Below are positions 8,181 to 16,283 of a stretch of 64,000 nt of DNA, piece after piece; within the stretch, counting starts at the first letter, position 1, and each line of letters opens with the position of its first letter. The notes under the pieces are model-generated. The model made no database searches. It saw only the letters and a list, made by a program, of their open reading frames with translations, and was not told where the DNA came from. Made by a program: the position numbers and the translations under genes. Source of the DNA: Candidatus Doudnabacteria bacterium RIFCSPHIGHO2_02_FULL_42_25 (GTDB lineage Bacteria > Patescibacteria > Doudnabacteria > UBA920 > O2-02-FULL-48-8); the NCBI GenBank assembly GCA_001777665.1, contig MFEQ01000005.1:13741-77740 (forward strand), given 5' to 3'.

Positions 8181-8587
8181 AGTCTGGTGCCGGTATTCTA
8201 GCTATAAAAGACGGAAAGATTTTACTAGTTAAGGCTGGCATAAAATCTTTACAAAAGGATGGCTCCATCGCGTTCCCGGGCGGACACATCGATCCAGGAG
8301 AAACTCCAGAGATCACAGCTAAAAGGGAATTTACAGAAGAAACTGGATTATTAGCAAATAACCTCATTGATTTTCCTGGTAATTACGTCCAAGCATCTGT
8401 AGAAAGAAAAGACGGTTGGGTAGATTTTTCTTTCAAGGTCTTTCTTTGCACCAATGTCTCTGGAGAATTGCAGGCGTCCGAAGAAACCGAACCTTTTTGG
8501 TTAGACTTAGAAGAAGCTAGAAAAATGAATCTGTATGGCAAGAATAACGAAATCTTAGAAGCGGCAATTAAATTTTTACGAGGGTGA
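8177..8587 (+). CDS. Nudix hydrolase
   Basis: The 136-residue protein contains a perfect Nudix box, G36-x5-E42-x7-R50-E-F-T-E-E-T-G57, that binds divalent metal and hydrolyses nucleoside diphosphate derivatives. The context, between thyA and folA, suggests house-cleaning of (d)NTPs such as oxidised nucleotides, or dihydroneopterin triphosphate removal; neither can be decided from sequence. It starts with ATGA overlap on thyA. Confidence 0.88.
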   Translation: MKSGAGILAIKDGKILLVKAGIKSLQKDGSIAFPGGHIDPGETPEITAKREFTEETGLLANNLIDFPGNYVQASVERKDGWVDFSFKVFLCTNVSGELQASEETEPFWLDLEEARKMNLYGKNNEILEAAIKFLRG

Positions 8588-8609
8588 CCCTCGTAGTCTA
8601 ATAAATAGC

Positions 8610-9089
8610 ATGAAATTAATCCTAATAGCTGCTGTAGCGAAAAATAGAGTGATTGGGAGTCACAATGCTCTTCCGTGGTACATCAAAGAAGATCTGAAAC
8701 ATTTCAAAGATAAAACTGTAGGCAAAACTGTGCTCATGGGTAAAAACACTTTTGACTCTATTATGAACAGGATAGGTAAACCATTGCCTGAAAGAGTCAA
8801 TGTCGTAATTACGAGACAGACGGATTGGCAAGCGCCGACCGATGTAATAGTGTATCATAATATTGAAGACGCCTTGAATGGATTAAAAGATACACCAGAA
8901 GTAATGGTTGCGGGGGGAGGACAGATCTTCAATCAGCTTATTGATAAAGCAGACAAACTGATTCTGACCGAGGTTCATAAAAAAGTTGATGGTGATGTCT
9001 TCTTTCCAGAAGTGGACAAAAATCTCTGGAAAGAAATGGAGCGCGAAGACCACGAGGAATTTTCATTCGTCGAATATGAAAGAGTTTAA
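8610..9089 (+). CDS. folA: Dihydrofolate reductase
   Basis: The 159-residue protein shows DHFR hallmarks: IAAVAKNRVIG at the N-terminus, LPWYIKEDLKHFK with the substrate-binding acidic residue, the NADPH-binding GKTVLMGKNTFDSI and the VAGGGQIFNQL loop. It regenerates tetrahydrofolate consumed by ThyA, closing the dTMP cycle encoded in this operon. It ends 14 bp before a palindromic repeat. Confidence 0.95.
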   Translation: MKLILIAAVAKNRVIGSHNALPWYIKEDLKHFKDKTVGKTVLMGKNTFDSIMNRIGKPLPERVNVVITRQTDWQAPTDVIVYHNIEDALNGLKDTPEVMVAGGGQIFNQLIDKADKLILTEVHKKVDGDVFFPEVDKNLWKEMEREDHEEFSFVEYERV

Positions 9090-9107
9090 AATTTAATATT
9101 AAGTGGC

Positions 9108-9147
9108 TTGTCGCAAAAACAATGTAATTACCCAAAATTTGCGACAA
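9108..9147. repeat. 40-nt dispersed palindrome, copy 1
   Basis: TTGTCGCAAA (9108-9117) is an inverted repeat of TTTGCGACAA (9138-9147), with TGTAATTAC in the centre. The whole 40 nt matches 35319-35358 at 33 of 40 positions without gaps. It lies between folA and the HD-domain gene. Confidence 0.8.
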
Positions 9148-9156
9148 TACAAATTT

Positions 9157-9744
9157 ATGACGAATAGAGATATTGATTTCTTATACGAGATTGGATCATT
9201 GAGGAACGTGCCTAGAGGCTGGCGGCAGCATTTGGGTTTTGATGTTGCATCAGATTTGGAACACACAATCCGATTGATTTGGATAGCACTGATTATTTCA
9301 AGAATGGAAAAAGCTGGTGATGAAAATAAAATTATCAAAATGGCACTCGTCCATGACGTAGCTGAAACTAGAACTTCAGATCTAAGCTATGTCCAGAAAG
9401 TTTACGTTAAAGCAGACGAGAGCAAAGCAGCTGATGATATGTTTGACGGAACAAGCGTTGCTGATTATCGCCACATCATAGAAGAATATGAAAAGCGAGA
9501 TAGTATAGAAGCCAAGATCGTTAAAGATGCAGATAATTTAGATATTGATTTAGAACTAAAAGAAATCGAAGAACTTGGATCTAAATTGCCTGGAAAGTGG
9601 GCAACAAACCGAAAATTAGTCAGGGATGAAAAACTTTATACTCAATCTGCAAAAAAACTTTGGGAACAAATCCAATCCAGCGACCCAAGCGAGTGGCATA
9701 TGAAAAGTAATAAGTGGCTCAAGGACCCAAATGCTGGAAAATAA
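9157..9744 (+). CDS. HD domain hydrolase, YfbR-like 5'-nucleotidase type
   Basis: The start ATG 9157 lies just after the palindrome; upstream in-frame codons would run through it. The 195-residue protein has the HD-domain metal ligands H36, H66-D67 (ALVHDVAE) and a later VKDADNLD Asp. The family dephosphorylates deoxyribonucleoside monophosphates or related substrates. This fits its place after the pyrimidine operon, though the exact substrate is inferred. Confidence 0.8.
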   Translation: MTNRDIDFLYEIGSLRNVPRGWRQHLGFDVASDLEHTIRLIWIALIISRMEKAGDENKIIKMALVHDVAETRTSDLSYVQKVYVKADESKAADDMFDGTSVADYRHIIEEYEKRDSIEAKIVKDADNLDIDLELKEIEELGSKLPGKWATNRKLVRDEKLYTQSAKKLWEQIQSSDPSEWHMKSNKWLKDPNAGK

Positions 9745-9919
9745 TAAAGATTTATTATGGACACTTGCATTAGTGCTATTACCGGTAATTCTGTTGATAT
9801 TTTTTACTTGGAAACGCGAGCTTAACTGGTATAAAAATCCTCCTAAAAAGCTCAGCAAATATCAGGTTGCTATCGTGCTTGTTGTAATGCTTGCGTATTT
9901 ATTGCTCGTAACCTTATGA
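9731..9919 (+). CDS. Small two-helix membrane protein
   Basis: The 62-residue protein has two membrane segments (about residues 9-26 and 44-61) joined by a basic loop. It overlaps the HD gene by 14 bp and the HAD gene by 4 bp (ATGA), so it is very likely translated in this operon. No family is recognised. Confidence 0.6.
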   Translation: MLENNKDLLWTLALVLLPVILLIFFTWKRELNWYKNPPKKLSKYQVAIVLVVMLAYLLLVTL

Positions 9920-10602
9920 TCAAACTGGTTGCTTTTGATTGGAACGGAACTCTTTTAGATGATATCGATGGCGGGACGATGGCTGAATCTGCCACGCGAC
10001 TACACTTTGGATTTAAAGAAACAAACATTGAAGAAATTCGCGATCACTTTATTATCCCGATTAAACAATATTGGGTAAATGCTGGATTGAGTCCGGAATT
10101 TTTTGATAGTCGCGCTGAAGAGATAGAAGCTGTATATATGCAGCACTACGAACCAGAGGAAGCAAAAGTCAATCTGAGAGATGGGGCAAAAGATGCTCTT
10201 ACTTGGTTAAATAACAACTCCATCGAATCGATCATCTTTAGTAATCACATAGTTTCTCATATTGAAATTCAGAATGAAAGGCTTGGGATAAAGCATCTCA
10301 TCAATCAAATTCTCGCTAGATCTACTAAGAACGATATTACACACACCACGAAAACATTTAAAGACGAATTGCTAAAAGATTTTGTTAATAGTAAATCCTT
10401 AAACCCAAGCGAGGTTATGGTCGTAGGAGATACTATCGAAGAGATTGAGATAGGACAAAAGTTTGGATATAAAGCAGTAGCTATAACAGGAGGATGGCAA
10501 AGTAAAAAAAGACTCAAAGCCGCGGCCCCTGACTATATAATCCATAATCTGATAGAATTAAAGAATATTATTGAAAATATAGAAATCCATGGAAATATTT
10601 AA
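9916..10602 (+). CDS. HAD superfamily hydrolase (phosphoglycolate-phosphatase-like)
   Basis: Motif I reads D8-W-N-G-T12, so the usual second Asp of DxDGT is Asn. The other motifs are present: FSNH for motif II, the Lys region around residues 135-155, and VVGDTIEEIEIGQKFGYK for motif IV. The N variant recurs in HAD proteins annotated as phosphatases, but the general acid is normally this Asp, so activity should not be assumed. The substrate is unknown. Confidence 0.8.
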   Translation: MIKLVAFDWNGTLLDDIDGGTMAESATRLHFGFKETNIEEIRDHFIIPIKQYWVNAGLSPEFFDSRAEEIEAVYMQHYEPEEAKVNLRDGAKDALTWLNNNSIESIIFSNHIVSHIEIQNERLGIKHLINQILARSTKNDITHTTKTFKDELLKDFVNSKSLNPSEVMVVGDTIEEIEIGQKFGYKAVAITGGWQSKKRLKAAAPDYIIHNLIELKNIIENIEIHGNI

Positions 10603-10777
10603 AACAATTTTAGGTATATTGCTAGTCATGGCATTTTTTGCTTTTTTCATTCTGTTAAATTTCTCTATACACCTCACTTGGCTTTTCGGTAAAAAATCAG
10701 TACAACCAATCAACAGAATTATAATATCGATTATTTTACTTTTAGCGATTATTACCATCGTTTCCTTTATTCTATAA
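10589..10777 (+). CDS. Small two-helix membrane protein
   Basis: This 62-residue protein overlaps the HAD gene by 14 bp, the same spacing as other coupled genes in this operon. It has two hydrophobic segments (about 5-28 and 43-61) around a short basic loop. An antisense ORF of similar length exists here, but the coupling favours this strand. Confidence 0.5.
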   Translation: MEIFKTILGILLVMAFFAFFILLNFSIHLTWLFGKKSVQPINRIIISIILLLAIITIVSFIL

Positions 10778-10860
10778 CTCATCTATGGAAGACTTAATAC
10801 GAGAAATTAAAAATTTAAAAGGTTAGATGATATAATTCAAATTATACGAATACTATCCAA

Positions 10861-11179
10861 ATGACCCGAAATGGACGAAACTAGAATTGTTGAAAAAGAA
10901 CTATCATATTTACGTGAAAAGGATATAACAAAAATGAATTCTCAATCATTGTCCGGCAATAGATTTGATTTTATTGTGGCTAATAAGATTATTGTCGATT
11001 TTAAAGCAAAGGCTTATATCACTAAGGATGATTACAATCAGATGCAAAGATATTTAAAGAGTGCTAATCTAGAACTAGGAATAATTGTAAACATGCGTAA
11101 TTATAACCTCAGACCAAAACGAATTCTAAATTCTGATTACACTCCTGCTTCGGATAATTCGGATGGTCATTCGGGTCAT
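10861..11179. repeat. 10-bp inverted repeat bounding the GxxExxY ORF
   Basis: ATGACCCGAA (10861-10870) ends at the base before the ATG, and TTCGGGTCAT (11170-11179) ends at the base before the TAG. The right arm is part of degenerate TTCGGRT-type 9-mers (about 11151-11187). Confidence 0.6.
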
Positions 11180-11182
11180 TAG
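10871..11182 (+). CDS. GxxExxY protein, internally deleted
   Basis: The first 13 residues (MDETRIVEKELSY) and everything after residue ~14 (REKDI..., DFIVANKIIVDFKAK, YLKSANLELGIIVNM) match the start and the PD-(D/E)xK-like core of GxxExxY proteins. About 45 residues between them, including the name-giving GxxExxY segment, are absent, so this is a shortened and perhaps non-functional member. The ORF is bounded exactly by a 10-bp inverted repeat (10861-10870 and 11170-11179) that touches the start and stop codons. The tail (SDYTPASDNSDGHSGH) is encoded by degenerate 9-nt repeats. Confidence 0.65.
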   Translation: MDETRIVEKELSYLREKDITKMNSQSLSGNRFDFIVANKIIVDFKAKAYITKDDYNQMQRYLKSANLELGIIVNMRNYNLRPKRILNSDYTPASDNSDGHSGH

Positions 11183-11197
11183 GATTAAATCAAAACT

Positions 11198-12299
11198 ATG
11201 ATAGAAGAGTTACAAAGAAATATAGAAAGTCTCCAAAGCAATGCTAGGAACTTGAAGGAGCATCTTTGACCTGGGTCCAAAGAAACAAAAAATTCTTGAG
11301 TTAGAAGACGAGATGTCTGACCCGAAATTTTGGTCAGACCAGGACAATGCCAGGATCAAATCCAAGCAGGCGAGTGACCTCAAAAACGATGTAGACTCGT
11401 GGTTTAAGTTTGAACAAGATTTAGCCGATTTAGAAGAACTTTGCACTATGGCTGTCAAAGAGAGCGATAAGGCCCTTGAGCGTGATCTAAAGGCCAAATT
11501 TGAAGCCCTACAGGCTGCTTTTGAGCAATTCCGTCTAAGAACCTTTTTATCCGAAAAATATGATGATCACGACGCCCTTTTATCCATCCACGCCGGTGCT
11601 GGTGGTGTCGATGCCCAGGACTGGGCCGAGATGCTGTTACGAATGTACGTGCGGTTTGCCGAATCCAAAAAGTTTAAAACACTTGTCATAGACGAAAGTC
11701 GTGGATCAGAAGCAGGGATCAAAAGTGTCGTCATCGAAATCATCGGTCCTTATGCTTACGGTTTCTTTAAAAGTGAGGCCGGGGTCCACCGTCTGGTTCG
11801 TCAATCGCCTTTTAATTCGACTCATACCAGAGAAACATCTTTCGCATTGGTGGAAGTGTTGCCAGCCATCCAGCAACATGAATTTAAACTAAACTTAGAT
11901 GAAATAGAAATTGAAGCCAAAACTAGCCGCGGGCATGGCGGTCAATCCGTAAATACAACTTATTCGGCTATCAGAGCCACTCATCGACCTACAGGGATCA
12001 CCGTTACCATTCAAAACGAACGTTCGCAAGCGCAGAACAAAGAACAGGCACTGAAGATACTAGCGAGTAAACTAGCCCAACTCGAAGAACAAAAACGTCA
12101 GGAAGAAAAGTTAAAGATTAGAGGCGAGTTTCATTCCGCCGAATGGGGGAATCAAATCCGATCCTATGTGTTGCATCCTTACAAATTAGTGAAGGATCAT
12201 CGGACTAACTATGAAACTTCGGATGCGAGTGGTGTCTTAGAGGGGAACATCGAAGAGTTTATAAAGCGTTACTTAGAGAAAAATAGAAATCTGTTATAA
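11198..12299 (+). CDS. prfB: Peptide chain release factor 2 with programmed +1 frameshift
   Basis: ATG 11198 opens a 23-codon frame that ends at CTT TGA C (11264-11270). Skipping the T at 11267 puts GAC in frame and continues to 12299, giving 366 residues, the usual RF2 length. The stimulator AGGAG lies just upstream (11256-11260), as in the known RF2 autoregulatory site. The anticodon-like tripeptide SPF (VRQSPFNSTHT) marks RF2 (UAA/UGA), and the peptidyl-hydrolysis motif is GHGGQSVN. Presence of RF2 shows UGA is a stop codon in this organism. ftsE follows 9 bp later. Confidence 0.95.
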
Positions 12300-12308
12300 T
12301 AAATACAA

Positions 12309-12986
12309 ATGATCAAATTCGATTCAGTAACAAAAGCCTACAATAAAGTTTTAGCACTCAACAATGTTAATCTTGAAATTCACAAAGGTGAGTTTCTTTC
12401 TGTTGTCGGTCAATCCGGGGCAGGTAAATCGACAATGATGTCTTTAATTATTGGAGAGGAACGACCCGATGAAGGTCAAATACTTATCGATGACATAGAT
12501 ATTGCAGCCATAAGGGCTAAGGACATTCCTTACCTAAGACGAAAAATCGGTGTTGTTTTCCAAGATATCAAACTTTTGCCTATGCGTACCGCTTTTGAAA
12601 ACATCGCCTTTGCCTTAGAAGTATCCGGCGAAAAACCCTCAATGATACAGAAAGAAGTTCCGAAGATTCTAGAAATGGTCGGATTAGAAGAAAAATCAAA
12701 AGCTTTTCCCCATGAAATGTCTGGTGGTGAAAGACAAAGAGTAGCGATTGCTCGGGCCTTAGCCCATAAACCAGTCTTACTTTTGGCAGATGAGCCTACC
12801 GGTAACCTTGATTCCATCAATGCTTGGGAAATTATTCAGCTACTGCTAAAAATAAATAAAGCTGGAACCACGGTAATTCTAGCCACGCATGCCAAAGATA
12901 TAGTTAACAGTGTCAAAAAGCGCGTCATAACTTTGGAAAACGGCGAAGTTGTCTACGACCAAGAAAAAGGGAAATACGTCCTATGA
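12309..12986 (+). CDS. ftsE: Cell division ATP-binding protein FtsE
   Basis: The 225-residue ABC ATPase has Walker A GQSGAGKST (34-42), Q-loop VVFQDIKLL, signature SGGERQR and Walker B LLLADEPTG. With FtsX it forms the divisome complex that activates periplasmic murein hydrolases through coiled-coil partners of the EnvC/RipC type. A candidate partner, the M23 protein at 23234-24541, is in this window. It overlaps ftsX by 4 bp. Confidence 0.94.
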   Translation: MIKFDSVTKAYNKVLALNNVNLEIHKGEFLSVVGQSGAGKSTMMSLIIGEERPDEGQILIDDIDIAAIRAKDIPYLRRKIGVVFQDIKLLPMRTAFENIAFALEVSGEKPSMIQKEVPKILEMVGLEEKSKAFPHEMSGGERQRVAIARALAHKPVLLLADEPTGNLDSINAWEIIQLLLKINKAGTTVILATHAKDIVNSVKKRVITLENGEVVYDQEKGKYVL

Positions 12987-13894
12987 CCAAGACCATCACA
13001 ACCAGGCGAGTAGTCCGGTCGGCGGTCACAAATTTTTTCCGCAATTTTTGGGTTTCTGTAGCCGCAACCTCTATGGTTGCAATTACTTTATTTATTATTT
13101 CAACAATTCTTGTGCTTTATACTCTTGCTGTGCTTTCGATCAGCAACAGTCAGGACAAAGTTGGCGTGATCACAGCATACTTTAATGATAAAACCACTGA
13201 CCAGGAGATGGCGGATATCAAAGCTGAAGTAGAATTACTTCCCAATGTTCGAGAAGTCATTTTCATTTCTCACGAGGAAGCTGAACGAAGATTCCGCGAA
13301 CGACACAAAGACAATTCAATTCTTATCAGTAGTCTAAGTGAATTTGAAAAACCCGTTCAAGCATCATTATCCATACGTTCCGAGGATTTGAATAATTACG
13401 AAGGTCTCTATAACGAATTGAAAAGTCAGAGATATTCTGCGTACTTTGATCGTGTCAGTGATACGAGAGTAGTTATCGAGAAGTTATCGAGGATTATTGA
13501 CTTCATCACGAAATTTGGAATTATTCTGGCGTTAATTTTCATGGCCGTGACCGTGATGGTGACGTTTAATACGATCAGACTGACTATTTATAATCGCCGG
13601 GAAGAAGTTGAGATTATGCGGCTCGTCGGTGCGACAAACTGGTACATTCGCTGGCCATTTATTATAGAAGCCATGATGTACGCTGTTTTGGCGACACTTA
13701 TCGTCTCAATAGTTGCCTTCGGACTTTTATATCTGCTCTCGGGGAGTATCGAAGAGTTTTTGTCGCTGGATAGCCTGGGTACGAATTTAATCAACGCCCT
13801 CTTTTCCAGAATCGTCATAGTAAACATCCTAGCAAGTTTGGGTTTATCCATCCTCGCGTCATATATTGCTATCCGAAGGTATTTGAAGATATAA
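12983..13894 (+). CDS. ftsX: Cell division protein FtsX
   Basis: The 303-residue protein has four membrane segments (about 25-52, 173-200, 220-250, 275-298) and the large extracytoplasmic loop between the first two (about 60-170) that contacts hydrolase activators. The FtsX motif NTIRLTIYNRREEVEIMRLVGA is recognisable across residues 194-216. It is coupled to ftsE by ATGA. Confidence 0.92.
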   Translation: MTKTITTRRVVRSAVTNFFRNFWVSVAATSMVAITLFIISTILVLYTLAVLSISNSQDKVGVITAYFNDKTTDQEMADIKAEVELLPNVREVIFISHEEAERRFRERHKDNSILISSLSEFEKPVQASLSIRSEDLNNYEGLYNELKSQRYSAYFDRVSDTRVVIEKLSRIIDFITKFGIILALIFMAVTVMVTFNTIRLTIYNRREEVEIMRLVGATNWYIRWPFIIEAMMYAVLATLIVSIVAFGLLYLLSGSIEEFLSLDSLGTNLINALFSRIVIVNILASLGLSILASYIAIRRYLKI

Positions 13895-13901
13895 TCACTT
13901 T

Positions 13902-14351
13902 ATGAAAGTGATTCTAACCAAAGACGTGGCTGGAATGGGTCGCGCTGGCGATATCAAAGAAGTCTCTGATGGGCATGCCAGAAATTTTTTAATTCCAAAA
14001 CATTTGGCTTTGCCAGCAACAACTGATGTACTTGCTCGAGTTCAGAAAGAAGAAAAAGAACATCAAGAAAAAGTTAAAAGGTTGCAAGAACAAGCTGGTA
14101 CACTAAAAAGTAAAATCGAAAACAAAACTTTTATCATCACGGTCAAAGACAGCGGTGTGCACAAGCTATATTCCGCTATTCACGAAGATCAGATCGCCCA
14201 GGAAATAAGTAAAAAAATTGACTTGTCTATCGCGCCAATTCAGGTTATAATCAAGCAAGCTATTAACACTTTGGGCATTCATGATGCCGAAATTAAATTA
14301 ACAGATTCTATCCATGCCACGGTCAAAATCGAAGTCAAGAAACAGAACTAA
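13902..14351 (+). CDS. rplI: 50S ribosomal protein L9
   Basis: The 149-residue protein starts MKVILTKDVAGMGRAGDIKEV and continues with DGHARNFLIPKHLA, the L9 signature, then a long charged helix (about 45-75) and a C-terminal RNA-binding domain. L9 is absent from several CPR groups, so it helps to limit placement. Its 3' end overlaps the only possible pyrG start by 38 bp. Confidence 0.95.
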   Translation: MKVILTKDVAGMGRAGDIKEVSDGHARNFLIPKHLALPATTDVLARVQKEEKEHQEKVKRLQEQAGTLKSKIENKTFIITVKDSGVHKLYSAIHEDQIAQEISKKIDLSIAPIQVIIKQAINTLGIHDAEIKLTDSIHATVKIEVKKQN

Positions 14352-15969
14352 AAGATCAACCAAGTATATTTTCGTCTCCGGAGGTGTTATTTCTGGTCTC
14401 GGAAAGGGGATCACAGCGGCATCGATTGCCGCTATTTTAAAGGGCAAAGGCTACACCATCTCACCGGTTAAAGTCGATATGTATCTCAACCAAGACGCTG
14501 GCACCATCCGTCCGCAGGAACACGGGGAAGTTTTTGTTGCTGATGATGGAATCGAGACTGATCAGGACTTGGGTCATTACGAAAGATTTCTCAACACCAA
14601 TCTTTCCAAAGTTAATTACATGACCACAGGTCAGGTCTACGGTGAAGTCCTCCGTAAAGAGCGCGCTTTTGAATATGACGGAGAAGACGTGGAAGCAATC
14701 CCGCATGTCACTGACGAAATTATTCGCCGGTTTAAACAAGCCGGCAAAAACGCAGATATCGTGATTATCGAACTCGGCGGCACAGTAGGTGAGTACCAAA
14801 ATGCAATTTTCTTTGAAGCCTCTCGTATCATGAAGCTCCGAGCGCCTAAAGATGTCATCCAAGTTCATGTCGCTTACTTACCAATCCCGGGGAATTTGGG
14901 AGAAATGAAATCCAAACCAGTTCAGCAATCCGTCCGATTGTTAAACGCCATGGGCATTGAACCAGATTTTATAGTGGCGAGAGCTGAACACTATGTCGAC
15001 GATAGACGTAAAGAACGAATTGCACTTTTTTGCAATGTCAAAAAAGAAGATGTTATTTCTAACCCTGATCTAAATTCAATTTACGAAGTGCCTTTGGTTT
15101 TGCAGCAACAAAAATTCGGTGAGAAAATTCTAAACAAATTCAATTTGCCGACAGGTCGCAAAAATTTGGAACAATGGAGAAAACTGGTCCGAACCATGAA
15201 AACGGTGAAAAAAGAAGTTCACATCGGTGTAGTCGGCAAATACTTTGGTACTGGCAATTATCACTTGTCTGACGTCTATGTTTCGATTATAGAAGCACTA
15301 AAAGCTGCCTCATGGTATAACAAAGTTAAACCCGTTCTTCACTGGATTGATTCAGAGAAGATTGAAAAAGAAGGAACAGCCATTTTACATAAAATGGATG
15401 GAATTGTCATTACTCCCGGCTTTGGTAAACGGGGGATAGAAGGAATGATTTCGGCTATTAATTATGCTCGAACCAAAAAGGTTCCTTATCTGGGCTTGTG
15501 TTATGGTATGCAGATGGCAACTATCGAGTTCGCTAGGAATGTTTTGAGGCTCAAAAACGCCCATACTGTGGAAGTAGACGATGGAACACCGCACCCAGTC
15601 ATAAACATCATGCCAGATCAAGAAAAAAAGCTTCTGAAGAGAGATTATGGGGCATCGATGCGTCTGGGAGCATGGGTTTGTGTTCTCAAGCCAGGATCAA
15701 AAGCCGAAAAAGCCTATGGCACCAGGAGAATTATGGAGCGCCATCGCCATCGCTACGAATTCAATAATAAGTATCGCAAGCAATTTGAAGCCAAAGGATT
15801 TGTCTTTTCAGGAACCTCACCAGACGGTCATTTAGTAGAAATTATCGAGATAGCTGATCATCCATTCTTCGTCGGAGTCCAGTTCCACCCAGAATTCAAA
15901 TCGCGCCCACTTGCCCCAGGTCCGCTCTTTAGAGACTTCGTCAAAGCATCGATAAAGAATAAGAAATAG
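14314..15969 (+). CDS. pyrG: CTP synthase
   Basis: This 551-residue enzyme makes CTP from UTP, ATP and glutamine. The synthetase domain has GGVISGLGKGI (P-loop region, 22-33) and a divergent KVDMYLNQDAGTIRPQEHGE stretch in place of the usual KxDPYxNxDPGTMxPxxHGE. The class I glutaminase domain keeps nucleophile C396 (GLCYGMQ) and the His-Glu of GVQFHPEF. ATG 14314 is the only canonical start before the domain begins, forcing a 38-bp overlap with rplI. A bidirectional terminator follows. Confidence 0.94.
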   Translation: MPRSKSKSRNRTKRSTKYIFVSGGVISGLGKGITAASIAAILKGKGYTISPVKVDMYLNQDAGTIRPQEHGEVFVADDGIETDQDLGHYERFLNTNLSKVNYMTTGQVYGEVLRKERAFEYDGEDVEAIPHVTDEIIRRFKQAGKNADIVIIELGGTVGEYQNAIFFEASRIMKLRAPKDVIQVHVAYLPIPGNLGEMKSKPVQQSVRLLNAMGIEPDFIVARAEHYVDDRRKERIALFCNVKKEDVISNPDLNSIYEVPLVLQQQKFGEKILNKFNLPTGRKNLEQWRKLVRTMKTVKKEVHIGVVGKYFGTGNYHLSDVYVSIIEALKAASWYNKVKPVLHWIDSEKIEKEGTAILHKMDGIVITPGFGKRGIEGMISAINYARTKKVPYLGLCYGMQMATIEFARNVLRLKNAHTVEVDDGTPHPVINIMPDQEKKLLKRDYGASMRLGAWVCVLKPGSKAEKAYGTRRIMERHRHRYEFNNKYRKQFEAKGFVFSGTSPDGHLVEIIEIADHPFFVGVQFHPEFKSRPLAPGPLFRDFVKASIKNKK

Positions 15970-15977
15970 GTTATAAC

Positions 15978-16004
15978 AAAAAAGCCTCGTTGAGAGGCTT
16001 TTTT
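15978..16004. terminator. Bidirectional terminator between pyrG and rpmA
   Basis: AAAAAAGCCTC (15978-15988) pairs with GAGGCTTTTTT (15994-16004) around GTTGA. T tracts on either strand allow it to serve the convergent pyrG and rpmA transcripts. Confidence 0.88.
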
Positions 16005-16280
16005 CTATTTTACTATGTGGACAAACTTTCTAAGATGAAGGCTGCCATCGAAACCCCGCATTTTTTTGGATGTAAACTTTACTGTTCCATCGGCGACTGC
16101 GTACAAAGTGTCGTCAGAACCTTTGCGAACGTTTTTGCCTGGATGCCATTTGGTACCACGCTGACGGATCAGAACGCTACCAACATGAGCTGATTGACCA
16201 CCGAAAATTTTCACACCTAGTCTTTTGGCTTGGGAGTCTCTACCTAGTGCTGTAGAACCTCCGGCTTTCTTATGTGCCAT
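16005..16280 (-). CDS. rpmA: 50S ribosomal protein L27
   Basis: The 91-residue protein has the L27 signature MAHKKAGGSTALGRDSQAKR and the GSVLIRQRGTKWHPGKNV segment. The N-terminal tail reaches the peptidyl-transferase centre and here needs no cleavage of an extra leader. Its usual partner rplU is not adjacent; a methyltransferase gene precedes it by 3 bp. Confidence 0.95.
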   Translation of the reverse strand: MAHKKAGGSTALGRDSQAKRLGVKIFGGQSAHVGSVLIRQRGTKWHPGKNVRKGSDDTLYAVADGTVKFTSKKMRGFDGSLHLRKFVHIVK

Positions 16281-16283
16281 GTC

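Noticed and set aside
10558..10782. Antisense ORF opposite the small membrane protein
   Set aside because: The plus-strand ORF is coupled to the HAD gene by a 14-bp overlap and has clean membrane helices; the minus ORF lacks context.
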